In this document: in pieces, positions 35,942 to 47,281 of the stretch
How positions within the stretch are numbered: position 1 is the stretch's first letter
How the letters are laid out: each line of letters starts with the position of its first letter
Source: Mycoplasma enhydrae
GTDB lineage: Bacteria > Bacillota_I > Bacilli_A > Mycoplasmatales > Metamycoplasmataceae
NCBI RefSeq assembly: GCF_017116825.1
Contig: NZ_JAFIRD010000001.1
Span: 62,001 to 126,000, forward strand
DNA: 64,000 nucleotides
Reading direction: 5' to 3'
The notes under the pieces: model-generated
Told to the model about the DNA's origin: nothing
Database searches by the model: none
The model's input: only the letters and a program-made list of their open reading frames with translations
Made by a program: the position numbers and the translations under genes

Positions 35942-36499
35942 ATGTTTAAATTTGAAGATGTGAAATTAGTAGAATTACCTGAGAAAGTCTTGCGTGAAAA
36001 ATCACTTGATATTGAAATACCATTATCACAAGAAAACATTGATTTGATTGAAAAAATGATTTATCATGTTTCTGATAGTCAAAAAGATAATACCAAATTT
36101 AGACCTGCTGTGGGTGTAGCTGCTGTGCAATATGGAATATTAAAAAAAATATTTTATATTTTAATTACAGATAATGAAAACAATGTAATATTTAGTGATG
36201 TTTTAATCAATGCTAAAATGTTAGGTCATTCCAATCATAAAATTGCTTTATCAGAAGGTGAGGGTTGTTTAAGTGTTAATGAAAAACACCCCAACCAAGA
36301 AGGTTATGTTCCAAGATATTCAAGAGTTATTGCTGAAGCTTATTCCTATTTTGAAAAGAAAATAAAAAGATATGAACTTTCTGGATATCCAGCAATTGTT
36401 TTTCAACATGAATATGACCATTTAGGTGGAACACTATTTATTGATAGAATAAATAAAAAAGAACCTTGAAAGAAAGACAAAAACCTAGTTTTATTATAA
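35942..36499 (+). CDS. def: Peptide deformylase
   Basis: This 185-residue metalloenzyme removes the formyl group from new proteins. Its three motifs are present: GVAAVQYG (motif 1, GxGxAAxQ with one change), EGCLS (motif 2, metal Cys) and FQHEYDHLGG (motif 3, HExxH). Length fits a type 2 deformylase. One TGA codon near the end (EPWKKDKN) extends the standard-code reading by about ten residues. No Shine-Dalgarno sequence is present; the promoter places the transcript start at the ATG. Confidence 0.96.
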
Positions 36500-36500
36500 A

Positions 36501-36534
36501 AAAAGCCTTGAAATTAGAAAATTTCTGGGCTTTT
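36501..36534. terminator. Bidirectional terminator between def and the helicase operon
   Basis: AAAAGCC and GGCTTTT flank a GAAATT/AATTTC inner stem. It has T-rich sequence on both sides and separates convergent genes. Confidence 0.8.
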
Positions 36535-36553
36535 ATATTATTTAAATTAGTTA

Positions 36554-37651
36554 TTAATTTTTGGATACTTTAAATTTTAGAGGTACTGAGAATTCAAATT
36601 CTTGGTCTGATGGTTCTATATAAATTCCATACTCAGCTCGATATTTACCTAGTCTTTCAGTGTTTAAAGAAAGAGTCAATAATCTAGCTTTGAATTTTAG
36701 CTTCGAATTATCAATTCATTTTTCAGTATCAAAGTTTTCTAAAATTATTTCGGACGTGAGCATTAATGGAAAAAAGAAATTACTATTAGTATCAATATTA
36801 GGTAGTAATTTTATACTTTTTGTTCCCCTATTAATTGGTATATCTTTAGTTAAGGTTCACGATAAACTAATTGGATCATATTTATTAGTTTTTTGTTTTT
36901 GATTAAATTCATCAATAAATTTTTTAAGTTGACTTTTGTATTCAATAACTTTATCTTTTGGCGGATTTTTGGTTATATCAATAGGCAAAAATAAATTAAA
37001 TATAATTTTACTTTTAATATCTTCTAAAAATTTTTTACTAAATTCTTGTTTTTTAGATTTTAAGGCTGATTCATTAAATTTAACCGTTTCATATTTAGTC
37101 TTGATTGGAAAGTTTTTAATAACAAATTCTACTTTTTGACTTCTATTTTTTCGAAATGCCAAATCAACATATAATATTTTTTTAGATATTGAATCAATTA
37201 TAAAATTGTTTGCTTGAACTGAATAATTGTGTTTGTCATTACTGAATTTTATGTAATCTTTTAAAACCTTAGATTTTTTTAAATCATCATTTTCATTTGC
37301 TAGCTGAGTCATTATTTGTTCTGGATTTCCATCTAGCTCAATATTTTCCTTTTCAATGGCAATTCCATATTTTGAAGCGCCATATTCTTTATATTCTTCA
37401 TAAATAACCTGAGGGACACTGTTGTATCAATATGTTAGTAAGAAACGTGGTTTCATTGTAATGACAACTATAGTAGTAATTAATACTGCCGACAGTGCTA
37501 CAGCGGTTGCGCTTCAAAAAGCAATCTTCTTAATCTTTGCTGCTTTAACTACTTTTTTAGCAACTTCTTTATGTTTTAGTTTATCTTCGTCACTTATTTC
37601 TTTATCTATTGAATCTTCTCAATCGAAATCTTCATTATTTTTTTTAGACAT
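36554..37651 (-). CDS. Single-pass membrane protein of unknown function, third gene of helicase operon
   Basis: This 365-residue protein has an acidic N-terminus (MSKKNNEDFDWEDSIDKEI), a basic KKVVKAAKIKK stretch, and one transmembrane helix at about 47-69 (FWSATAVALSAVLITTIVV), so the remaining 290 residues should be outside. The external part contains charged helices and no motif I recognise; the last 100 residues look beta-rich. Its ATG at 37651 overlaps the helicase stop in a TAATG junction, so expression is probably coupled. Four TGA codons hide most of it under the standard code. Confidence 0.75.
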
Positions 37652-40600
37652 TATTTCTCTACTTTCACCTCAAATTCAGTTGTTTTTGTGTCCTCATTAA
37701 TATCTGAAATATCAATGTTATGTGTGTCTTGTTCATCAATATCTGGAAGAACTTCAATTTTAATATTTTTAGTATCTCCTGATACAGAAGTTGTTGGTAA
37801 TTCTTCAAGATTATTTTCTTTAAGAATTTCATTAAAATCTAATTCAGTAGTTTTTTCCATGTCTAAATTTGAAGGGACAATTTCTTTTGTACTCTCATTA
37901 GTATTATTCAATCCATCAAAATTAAAATACTCATATTCACTAGTTTCTTCATTAGATTCTAACTGTTCTTCTTCTAAAATATCTTTAGATAAATTACTAT
38001 GACTATCATCGTTTTCATCATCTTCTAATTCCACTGAATTTGAATCAGAGATATTTGAGTTTAGTTCTTCAAAATTATTATTAAATGATATCTCTTCTGT
38101 TTTAAATTCATCTGATAATACATCCATTTCATCCACTTCACCAGCAGGGTTTTCACCTAAATTTTCATCCTCAAACGAATCTATTTCTTTACTTAGCTCA
38201 GCTTTATCTTGAGAATAATCAACTGCATAGTCATCAATTTCTTCAGAATCATCATTATTTTCATCGCTTTCAGAACTAGAATCTATATTTGATTCTTTTT
38301 CAGAAATTACATCTTCTATTTTAATATCAGAAACCGGTTCATCTGATTTATAAGCAACATCATTAATAGTTAACGTTTTTGTTACAAACAAAGGTGGGTC
38401 AATTGGATTTTTAATTTGTTCATTCGAACGAGTTTCTTCTTCAATAATCATTCTTAGATAATTAAAGATTTTATCTTTATTAATAGGTCATTCAATTTCA
38501 GACACATAAATAATTGGATATTCTTTTGATTCTAAGAATTTTATACTATCCATAAATACTAAATATTTTTGATAATCATTTTTGTAAGCAAAATTATCCA
38601 AAATAAAGCCCTGAACCATTTTTTTGTTGATTTTATTAATTAACACAATGTCAATTGTTTTAGTACCAACAGAATAATTTAGTTCAAACCTGAAATCCGG
38701 TTTATTAACAATTAATTTCTTTAAATCATCTATTACGTCTACTTTGAATTTTAAATCTTCAGGTATTGCTTGAATTCTTGTAGCCAAAAAATCATTAGTT
38801 TCATCAAGATAATTTTTTTGTTGTTCTAAAGATAAGTCTAAGAATTTTAGCCAGTCTCTAAACATAATCATATCAGCTGTAGATTTTTCAGAAATCTCAA
38901 TATCTTCTGCATATATAGATTTAACTACCATTACTTTTTCACGCGCTCTTGAAATGGCGACGTTTAAAGCGTTTTTACCACCATTTCTAGCAACGTATGT
39001 ATTTTGCAATGAAGTATTTTTGTCATAAACCACTGACATAATAACTAAATCTGCTTCATCTCCTTGAACATTTTCAATGTTTTTGATTATTATTTGTTCA
39101 TTCATTAAAGCTTCTTCTAAAACAGGTTCTATTCCGAATATATTATTCATTAAATAATCTTGTTGTTTAGAGTTGAATAACAGAATAATGATTTTCTTGT
39201 ATTTCGATAGATTTTGTCTTACTAATTCGATAACAGTTTTTCCTTCTTGCTCGTTCATACTATTATCTCATTTACCATCAACTTGAATAACTTCTATTGC
39301 TTTATCATTTTCTAAAGATAATTCATAATTGTCAATAACATCTAACTTAGATTCATAGAAATGCTTAGAAGAGAAAGTCATTAATGTGGCTTTTTTAGAA
39401 CGGTAATTTTTGTCTAATAAAACAGAATAAACACCTAGAACCATTGCATAATCTAATAATGATTTTATGTTACCAAAATCATCTTCTTCATCAAAGCTAT
39501 ATGATGCTGAAAACCATCTGGTAGGTTGCATTTGCTGATTATCTCCTGCCAAAATTTTTCTTTTAGCTAAATATAAAATTGGAATTCCTTTTTCTAAGAA
39601 AACTTGAGATGATTCATCTAATATAGCATAGTCAAATTCTTCTTTTTGTCACATTGATAAATCAAGTTCAGGGGTTGTTACTATAATTGGAAACAATAAC
39701 TTAATCATTTCTTTATGTTTATGGAAGAATTTGTAAGGTTTTAGGCTACCTATTCTAATTGCCATTGCAAAAGCTGTGTACTGTCTTTTTTGTTCTTCAC
39801 TAAAATTGTTAATTTTTTCAAAGGTTTTTTCCAAAAGAATTTTTGTTAATCTTTTATCATCATTTAATTTAACTGTTTTAGAAATCAATATTTTTTTGTA
39901 TTGTTCTGAGAAATTCATTATTTCTTCATATGTAACTAAATTTACATATTTTAAGGCTTGGTTGATATCAATAGTAAATAAAGATTCATCTTGTAACAAA
40001 ACATCAGCCATTCTTTTAATATTTCCAGGCACAATGCTAAAAATTCAATGTTTCTTTTTTAAATTTAGTTCATATAACTGTTTAATAATTTCTTTACGGT
40101 CACCTATAACATTTGAAAAATTGTATTTTAAACTTGTATCTAGTTGTTTTAAACTATCATAAGTTTTTTCACTAAAGTTACCATTCATTATTGAGGCATA
40201 AAAATTAATAATATTATTTAAATTAGGAGTTCGTTTTATTAAATTAACATTATCTACATAATTTTTATCTTCATCTGAAAAAACTGAAAATCCTTCTTCT
40301 CGTTCAGTTTTTTGATAATTTTCAATTAAATATATAAATTCTTTTAAAGGTTCATAAAATGTTTCTAGTCTTAGGTGTTTATCATTTAAAGCAAACAAAC
40401 AAAATATTGATAATTTCTTCATTCTGTTTTTCAAAACATCAAGAGCTGCTTTCTTTTGACTTACTACTAGAGCTGTATAGCCTCTAGCTATAATATTGGT
40501 TATTAAATTGGAAATTGTTTGAGATTTACCCGTTCCAGGAGGACCTCAAATAATAGTGTCTTGATATAATGAAGAAACTGTAGCAACATCTTGTGAATAA

Positions 40601-41556
40601 TTGGTTTCTTGAATTTTAAATAACTTAAAATTATCATCAAAAATTACTTTTTGCACTTTTTGACGATAGACATTTTTATTTACATTTGGCTGTAGTATTT
40701 TGTCAAACTCGTCATTTTCAATAATTTTTTTCATTTGGTTTCATAAATAACCAGATGATACATTAAAGAATCCTAAAACAATTCCTGAATGGAACATAAT
40801 TGAAGTGTTTTTAATACTTTCAACATTTAAATTTTTAATTCCTTGTCTTAGGTTATCTGGTAATGAAAATAAAGGAGACCATATTTCTTTCAATTTTTCA
40901 AAAACTTCTCTTATAGATAATCCTGAAAAATCAAAAGAATCAACATCAAGTGAAAAACCTTCTTGGTTTAAAAATGTTACTAATTTACTATTAACTCTTA
41001 TATCTGAATTCGAGCTTATATAAACTAAAGAGTTTTTAATTTCAACCATTATTTCTTTAAAAAATAAAGGAGCATAAATAGTTTTATTTTCAGTTTTAAT
41101 TGATATGTAAAAAAAGCCAATATGCAATGGTCAGATATTAGTTTCAATATTTATGTTTTGAGCCTTATTTAAAATTTTCTTTCATTTTACAATTGATTTT
41201 TGAAACTCTGTTTCTTGTTGAGCAATAATTAAACTTCTAGCCTTTTCTAAATTAGAGGTTAACATTTTAAAAATATGGTCATCAAGTCTTTTATTGTAAT
41301 CTTTAAAAATATTAATAATTTCAGTTTTGTTTTTAGCTTCATTAACTTTTTCAGCAATGGCACGATTAGCAGCTTCAGCTAAAACGCAGTTAAAATTAAA
41401 TTTGTTGTATATTTCTTCAAAAGTACTTTCACCAAAATTTTTATAAATATCGAAATATCTTTCATTGTCAATTGTGCTAAAAAGTGAAGAGTCATATGTA
41501 TCAATGTTTAATAGGTTAGCCATTAAACTTTGATATTTTGTGTTGTTTGAATCCAT
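37651..41556 (-). CDS. SF1 DNA2/NAM7-like helicase with acidic C-terminal tail
   Basis: This 1301-residue protein is assembled across eight TGA codons. The N-terminal 330 residues are not recognised. Walker A GPPGTGKSQTISNLI is near residue 344, followed by VVSQKKAALDVL (motif Ia). The Walker B-like ILDESSQVF is near 644, then LAGDNQQMQPTRWF (motif III) and NYRSK (motif IV region). Motif VI LNVAISRAREKVMVV is near 865. That order fits AAA_11/AAA_12 helicases. Residues about 945-1030 (TIDIVLINKINKKMVQGFIL) resemble the core of Vsr/MTES_1575-type PD-(D/E)xK domains but lack clear acidic residues. Residues about 1035-1301 are very rich in Asp, Glu and Ser and probably disordered. It could be an ortholog of MG140 of M. 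genitalium, from memory. Confidence 0.85.
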
Positions 41557-41921
41557 TATTTTACCTCATTATTAATAAGCTCTTCTACATATTTGGCAGT
41601 GTTACCCAATACTAAAGATATGCTTTGGCTTTGTAGCGCAATGCCACTTACACCATCTAATTTTTTCAGTTCTAAAGCATTTACTTTCTGTTTATCATCA
41701 AAAAAGATTTTAAGAATTTTTTGAGTAGAAGAAGTGGATTTTATATTTTCTTTTCCTCCTAAACTTCTAATCATATCTTCTAAATCAAAACTTATTTTTG
41801 TGCTCTTTGATAAGTAGTCTTTTTGCTTGTTTTGTCTATATTTTTTCTTTCAATAAATTAGTATGAAACCAAAAGTAATTATTATTAAAAAATAGTATAA
41901 AAATTTATTTTTTCCATTCAC
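41556..41921 (-). CDS. Membrane-anchored EIIB-like protein without the catalytic Cys
   Basis: This 121-residue protein starts with one transmembrane helix (KFLYYFLIIITFGFILIYW), then a basic stretch, then an EIIB-like fold: DLEDMIRSLGGKENIKS and LKKLDGVSGIALQSQSISLVLG, which match the glucose-family PTS IIB domain. The position where the phosphorylated Cys belongs reads STSSTQK, so it cannot carry a phosphocysteine as in true EIIB. I chose GTG at 41921 because GGGGG lies upstream and no in-frame ATG precedes the membrane helix. It overlaps the helicase by TAATG and begins the operon. Confidence 0.7.
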
Positions 41922-41985
41922 TATTAAACCCCCAATTCACTTTAAGTCTTTATAAAATTATATTTTAATTTATAATTAAAGGCAC

Positions 41986-42030
41986 AAAAACAACTTTATT
42001 TAAAAATCAAGGTTTTATTTTGTTGTTTTT
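41986..42030. other. Hairpin with terminator character in the divergent region before trpS
   Basis: AAAAACAAC pairs with GTTGTTTTT around a 27-nt loop. A TATAAT lies at 41971-41976, just upstream on the plus strand, so it might end a short transcript or attenuate trpS. It could also be fortuitous. Confidence 0.3.
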
Positions 42031-42190
42031 ATCAAAAAATTAGAGTAATTTTAATTTTTTAAAACTGATACGATAATACTGGTAAAAAATGATATTAATA
42101 TTTATTAATATTAATTTTTAAACCAAAAAGTAATAAAATTAATAGTGACTTTATTTTTAGTGTATCTTAAAACACAAGCAAGGAGAATAG

Positions 42191-43198
42191 ATGAACAATA
42201 AAAAAAGACTATTGAGCGGAATTACAGCAACAGGAAAACTTACATTGGCTAATTACATTGGTGCAATTAAAAACATGGTTAAACTACAAGAACAATATGA
42301 CAGTTATATTTTTATTGCCGACTTACATGCTCTAACATTGCCAATAGACCCGAATGTTTTAGCTGAAAATCGCAAGAATATTTATGCTTTATTTATGGCA
42401 TGTGGCATAGATACATCTAAAACAACCCTATTTTTCCAATCTGATGTACTTGAACATGGATTAATGAACTGATTAATTTTAAGCCAAACCACAATAGGTG
42501 AACTTTCAAGAATGACCCAATTTAAAGATAAATCTTCTAAGGTAAAATCATCTAATGGTATGGAAACAATCCCTACAGGTTTATTAATGTATCCTACATT
42601 AATGGTAGGTGATATATTGCTATATGATGCTGATTTAGTTCCTGTGGGAATTGACCAAAAACAACATGTTGAATTAACAAGAAATCTCGCTCAAAGATTA
42701 AATAATAAATTTAAATTAGATTTTAAAGTTCCTGAACCTTTTATTCCTGAAGTAGGGGCAAAAATAATGTCTTTGGTTGAATCTACTAAAAAAATGTCAA
42801 AATCAGATATTAATGAAAAAGCTTCAATTTATTTATTGGATGATCCAGATAAAGCTTACAAAAAAATATTAAAAGCTGTGACTGATTCTGAAGGCAAAAT
42901 TTATTTATCAGATGATAAACCGGGTATTAAGAACTTGTTAACAATATATTCAGCTCTAAAAGATATATCTTTAGAAGAATCAGTTAAATTGTTTGAAAAT
43001 AATAACTATGGAGAATTCAAACAAGCTGTAGGTTTAGAAGTTAAATCCTTTTTAGAAAATATTCAAGAAAAATATAAACAAACTATACTAAAAGTAAATG
43101 AAGAAGCTATAAAGGGTGCTAAAAATGCTTCTAAAATAGCAAATAAAAATCTAATTAAATTAATGAAAGGTTTAGGTTTAAATAATGAAAGCAAATAG
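42191..43198 (+). CDS. trpS: Tryptophanyl-tRNA synthetase
   Basis: This 335-residue class I synthetase charges tRNA-Trp. It has the N-terminal SGITATGKLTLANYIGAI (TIGN-type HIGH motif variant), MVGDILLYDADLVPVGIDQKQH and the KKMSKSD loop. In a code 4 organism it must charge Trp tRNAs for both UGA and UGG. AGGAG precedes the ATG at 42191. It overlaps thrS by 14 bp. Confidence 0.97.
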
Positions 43199-44924
43199 TA
43201 AATTAAATCATTCAACCAGCCATTTACTGGCTGCTGCTATTTTAAAATTATATCCAAATACTAAACTAGCAATAGGCCCCTCTATTGAAGAAGGTTTTTA
43301 TTATGATTTTGAATTTGAACAACCTATTTTAGAATCAGACTTGCCAAGAATTGAAAAATTAATGAAAAAAATGGCAGAGCAAGGATATGATACTAAACAA
43401 GTAGGAATCGAACATTTTAATTTTGATAACCAACCTTATAAAAAAGAATTATTCGATGAATTTAGTAAAGAAAAAAAACAAATAACTTTTTTTCAGTTTA
43501 TTCATCCTAAAACAAATGAAATTTTATTTACTGACCTGTGTGCTGGTGGACATGTCGAAAACACAAAAGAAATTAAACACTTCAAATTATTATCAACAGC
43601 TGGCGCTTATTGAAGAGGCGATTCAAATAACAAAATGTTAACTCGTATCTATGGTACTTCTTGAGAATCAAAAGAAGACTTAGAAAAATACTTGGAGATT
43701 TTGCAAGAAAGAAAAGAAAGAGATCATCGAAAAATTGGTAAAGAATTAAATATATTCACTTTTAATAATTTAAGTGGACAAGGTTTGCCAATTTGATTAG
43801 AAGATGGTATGAAAATACATAATTCTATTAGAAATTATGTACTTAAGCTTGATAAAAAGTTTGGTTTCAATGAAGTTTTAACTCCGCATTTTGGTGAAAA
43901 GAAATTATATGAAATGAGTGGTCACTGAGACCATTATCAAGATACAATGTTCAAGCCGATTAAAATGGATAATGAGATGTTAGTGGCAAGACCTATGACT
44001 TGTCCACATCATATAATTTTATTTAATTCTACAAGAAGATCATATCGTGATTTACCAATTAGATATTCAGAACAATCAAGATTATATCGTTATGAAAAAT
44101 CAGGTGCTTTAAGCGGACTAGAACGTGTTAGATCAATGGATTTAACTGAAGGACACGTATTTGTTAGAACTGACCAAATTAAAGATGAATTTAAGCATTT
44201 ATACAAAATGATACTTCAAGCTTTAAAAGATTTTTCAATTGAAATCGACCACGTTTCTTTATCTTTAAGAGACCCTAAAGATGAAACTAAGTTTTTTAAA
44301 GATGATAAGATGTGAAATAAGGCTGAAAATGACTTACGTGAGGTTTTAAAAGAGCTTAAAATTGAATACAAGGAATTTATCGGAGAAGCAGCTTTCTATG
44401 GTCCTAAGGTGGATTTCCAAGTTAAAACAGTGCTTAATAGAATAATCACAATGTCAACATTACAATTAGACTTTTTATTGCCACAAAAGTTTGATATGAA
44501 ATACGTTGATGATAAAGAACAATTACAAAGACCTGTATTAATTCATAGAGGTCTAATTGGTACTTATGAAAGATTTATAGCCACTTTGCTAGAGCAAACT
44601 AAAGGTGTATTACCATACTGACTAAGTCCTAGACAAGTTACAATATTACCAATAAGCGATAATCAAAATGAGTATTGTCAGAAATTATATGAAGAGTTTA
44701 TTGATTTAGATATAAATGTAAATGTTGATTTAAGACATGAAAGAATTAATAAAAAAATAAGAGAAGCACAAATTCAAAAAACAAAATTTATTATTGTAAT
44801 TGGTCAACAAGAAATAGATAATAATTCATTTGCAGTCAGAGAATACGGCAGTGAAAAAACAACAACTTATACAAAAGATGAATTTTTGAAAAAAATCTAT
44901 GATTTAAAATGTAATCTTAAATAG
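43185..44924 (+). CDS. thrS: Threonyl-tRNA synthetase lacking the TGS domain
   Basis: This 579-residue class II synthetase starts directly at the editing domain: [10 protein letters not shown] (HxxxH) and [11 protein letters not shown] (CxxxH) metal/editing motifs. The catalytic core has [32 protein letters not shown] (motif 2) and the C-terminal QLDFLLP / [17 protein letters not shown] (motif 3). The anticodon domain follows (ILPISDN). The roughly 60-residue N-terminal TGS domain found in most ThrRS is absent, in keeping with the start that overlaps trpS. Eight TGA-coded Trp. Confidence 0.97.
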
Positions 44925-44926
44925 AA

Positions 44927-44958
44927 AAAATCAGGTGTAACTATCTACATCTGATTTT
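44927..44958 (+). terminator. Terminator of trpS-thrS
   Basis: AAAATCAG.TGTA pairs with TACA.CTGATTTT with one mismatch, directly behind the thrS stop. Confidence 0.85.
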
Positions 44959-44974
44959 TGATTCAATTAAAAAA

Positions 44975-45004
44975 GATCTCCTTTCTATTAAAGAACTAGA
45001 GATC
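44975..45004 (-). terminator. Terminator of the DUF2188-like gene
   Basis: On the minus strand GATCTC pairs with GAGATC over an 18-nt loop, followed by TTTTTT. Confidence 0.65.
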
Positions 45005-45015
45005 AAAATATATTT

Positions 45016-45573
45016 TTAGTAAACTTTAGCAATACGTAGAGCAATTAAAATAATGTTAATTACAATTAATACTGCCAAAATTGTAAACATTGTTCAAAAT
45101 GTTTTTTGTTGTCTTCTTTTAGCATGTGCTTGATTGCAAGATGCTGGTTTAGTTTCTGAAACTGCCACTGGAACTGGAGTTGGTTTTGTTTGAGCAACTA
45201 CTGGTTGTTCAATTGTTTCTTCTACAATTGTTGTCACTGTTCTTTTTTTAACAGTTGGTTTATCAACCAATTCTTGTTTTTCTAAATATTCAATAACATT
45301 TTCGTTAGCTACTTTTTCTTTAGATAGTGTTGCTAAGATAATTTGAGCTTTTTCAATATTAACACTTCCTCGGTATGCTCCATCTCTGTGGAATCAAACA
45401 CGAGTTTCGTTTTTGGTTTTTTCACTTACTCTGATAAATTCAGAAACTGCATCTTTAAAATCTGGGAAGCTTCCTGAAATTTTTTGATTAGCTTTTTTAA
45501 AGTTGAAAGTAATATTTCTATTTTTATCAAATTTTTCAGAGATATAGTATTTTTCTAATGTGCTTTTTGCCAT
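45016..45573 (-). CDS. DUF2188-like protein with C-terminal membrane anchor
   Basis: This 185-residue protein starts MAKSTLEKYYISEKFDKN. A segment at about 60-85 (ETRVWFHRDGAYRGSVN) resembles DUF2188, a short domain of unknown function with a W..(K/R).G pattern. A Pro/Thr/Val-rich linker (QPVVAQTKPTPVPVAVSETK) follows, and the last 35 residues form one transmembrane helix (TMFTILAVLIVINIILIAL). The N-terminus is therefore probably cytoplasmic and tail-anchored. TGA encodes Trp at two points. The ATG at 45573 has GGAG upstream. Confidence 0.7.
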
Positions 45574-45663
45574 TTTTTTCTCCTAAATAATTAATCTATA
45601 TGTTTATCAACACGATACATACATAACAATAATTTTAGAATATTAATTGCTTAATTTATTAAA

Positions 45664-45696
45664 AAAAACGCTAAAAACTTCCGTTTTAGCATTTTT
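45664..45696 (-). terminator. Terminator of the NERD/metallopeptidase pair
   Basis: GCTAAAA and TTTTAGC flanked by A and T runs; on the minus strand a run of eight T follows. Confidence 0.75.
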
Positions 45697-45723
45697 GGGG
45701 CTTATTTTTGAATATTTATTCAC

Positions 45724-45764
45724 TTTTTCAATGTTTTTCAATGTCGCTTCAATGTTTTTTCAAT
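45724..45764. repeat. Four imperfect copies of a TTTTTCAATG repeat
   Basis: Two exact tandem copies of TTTTTCAATG (45724-45743) are followed by TCGCTTCAATG and TTTTTTCAAT. They lie in the untranslated region between the NERD-like gene and its terminator. Confidence 0.7.
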
Positions 45765-45779
45765 ATATTAAACAATAAA

Positions 45780-46406
45780 TTATGAACTTCTATACTTCAA
45801 TAAATCAATTATTTTATCAACGTTTTCAGTACTTAATATAGGCTTCAAATTCTTTTTGATTTGATAAAAAGTTTCATAGAAATTATCAAGTGTTGTGTAT
45901 GTTAAATGTGAAGGTGAGTTGTGAATTTCAAAATTATTAATTTGATTAAAAACAAGAATACCAACTATTGGCAAATTATTAGGCAAAATAGGTATCAAAT
46001 CTTTAATGTTTTTGTTTAGTTTTCACAGTGGATTATAAATATAATATTTTGCTCTTGGTCTTGTGATATATCATTCACGATTGCCAAAACTTCCTTCAAT
46101 CATTTTGCCTTCATAATTAAATTCATTAATTACAAATAAGCCAAAACTATTAACCATAATTAGACCAGATTCAAATGTTTTAGAAGCATTAGAATAATTT
46201 GATTTGGATAAATATTTATTATTAGAAACTAAATTTGAAATTTTGGATAATTCAGAAATTAAATCAACTTGATCTGAAGAATCGGGGTTAAGTTTGGCTT
46301 TTTTCTTTTGTTTAATTTTTTTAAGGATGAGTAAAGTGGCAACAGTTATTACAAGAGCAGCTACAATAACACACACGCAAATTATAATAATTAGTTGTTT
46401 GTCCAT
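45780..46406 (-). CDS. NERD-like domain protein with N-terminal membrane helix
   Basis: This 208-residue protein begins with a transmembrane helix (LIIIICVCVIVAALVITVAT) and a basic stretch. The C-terminal part resembles a NERD (nuclease-related) domain: SGLIMVNSFGLFVINEFNYEGKMI, a Trp-containing strand, then YIYNPLWKLNKNI and GILVFNQ. In intact NERD domains the second strand carries an E.K catalytic pair; here it reads NEFN, so nuclease activity is doubtful. It lies 14 bp after the metallopeptidase gene on the same strand. The assignment is by pattern only. Confidence 0.65.
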
Positions 46407-46420
46407 AATTTAGAATTCCT

Positions 46421-47152
46421 TTACTTATCAATAATATAGTTATTTAGCTTAAAAATTTTAATTTTGTAATCTGGAATGAATTTTTTTACAATGTTTCAAA
46501 ATTTTGGACCATGATTGTGCTCTAATTTGTGTGCAATTTCATGGTATGCAACATATTTAATTAAATCTTCAGAAAAATATTTTAAATCAGAATTAATGTT
46601 AATTTTATTATTAGAAGTATTAATTGTTGCTCAAGTATTTTTTTTATTTCTTACGATAAATGTCAGTTTTTCATAAGTTTTCAAAATCAATAAACTAGCT
46701 TCATTAGCGTACTTTTCAAAAATCATTTTTAGTTTTTTATCAGTATGATTATTAATTAAAGAGGTTATTTCTAAAACGGTGTTTTTATTTTTGGGTTTTT
46801 TGATGTAATCAATTAGTTCGTTCTCACTTGAAAAAATAGATATTGAATAATCATTAATGCTAAAGTTGACTTTTTGACCGAAATAATAAAATGTTTGATT
46901 ATCAAAATCAATTCCTAATTTTTGTTTTGAACCATAGGTTTTTTTAAAACCTTCTTTTTTAATCTGCTTTTTCATTGAATTAATTAAAAAAGTTTCAAAC
47001 ACAGATCCTGACAAATTATAAAAAGCACCTCTAAGACTAAAAATTCCATTGTCATAAGTTAAATAAACATTTTTAGCTTTAGTATAAAACACTTGAATTT
47101 CATACTCTTTTCCATCAACTGTCCTTTTTATGATTTCAGAAACGCTTTTCAT
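46421..47152 (-). CDS. YgjP/DUF45-type zinc metallopeptidase
   Basis: This 243-residue protein has the zinc-binding motif AYHEIAHKLEHNHGPKFW near its C-terminus, which fits the YgjP-like (M48, DUF45) family, with HExxH plus a third His in HGPxFW. The N-terminal part has the family's strand pattern (VYLTYDNGIFSLRGAF). Length is close to the family. Two TGA codons, one being the Trp of the KFW motif. It starts at ATG 47152, divergent from rpsT, and forms a pair with the NERD-like gene. Substrate is unknown. Confidence 0.85.
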
Positions 47153-47281
47153 AATTATTAATTTTATATAAATTAAAGTTATTTACAAAAAAATAGTAAT
47201 AATAAGCAAAAAGTGTTTAAAAAGCAAAAAAAATGTGTAAAATTATGTATGCTAATTTATTTTTAGCAAGAAAGGCAAAAA

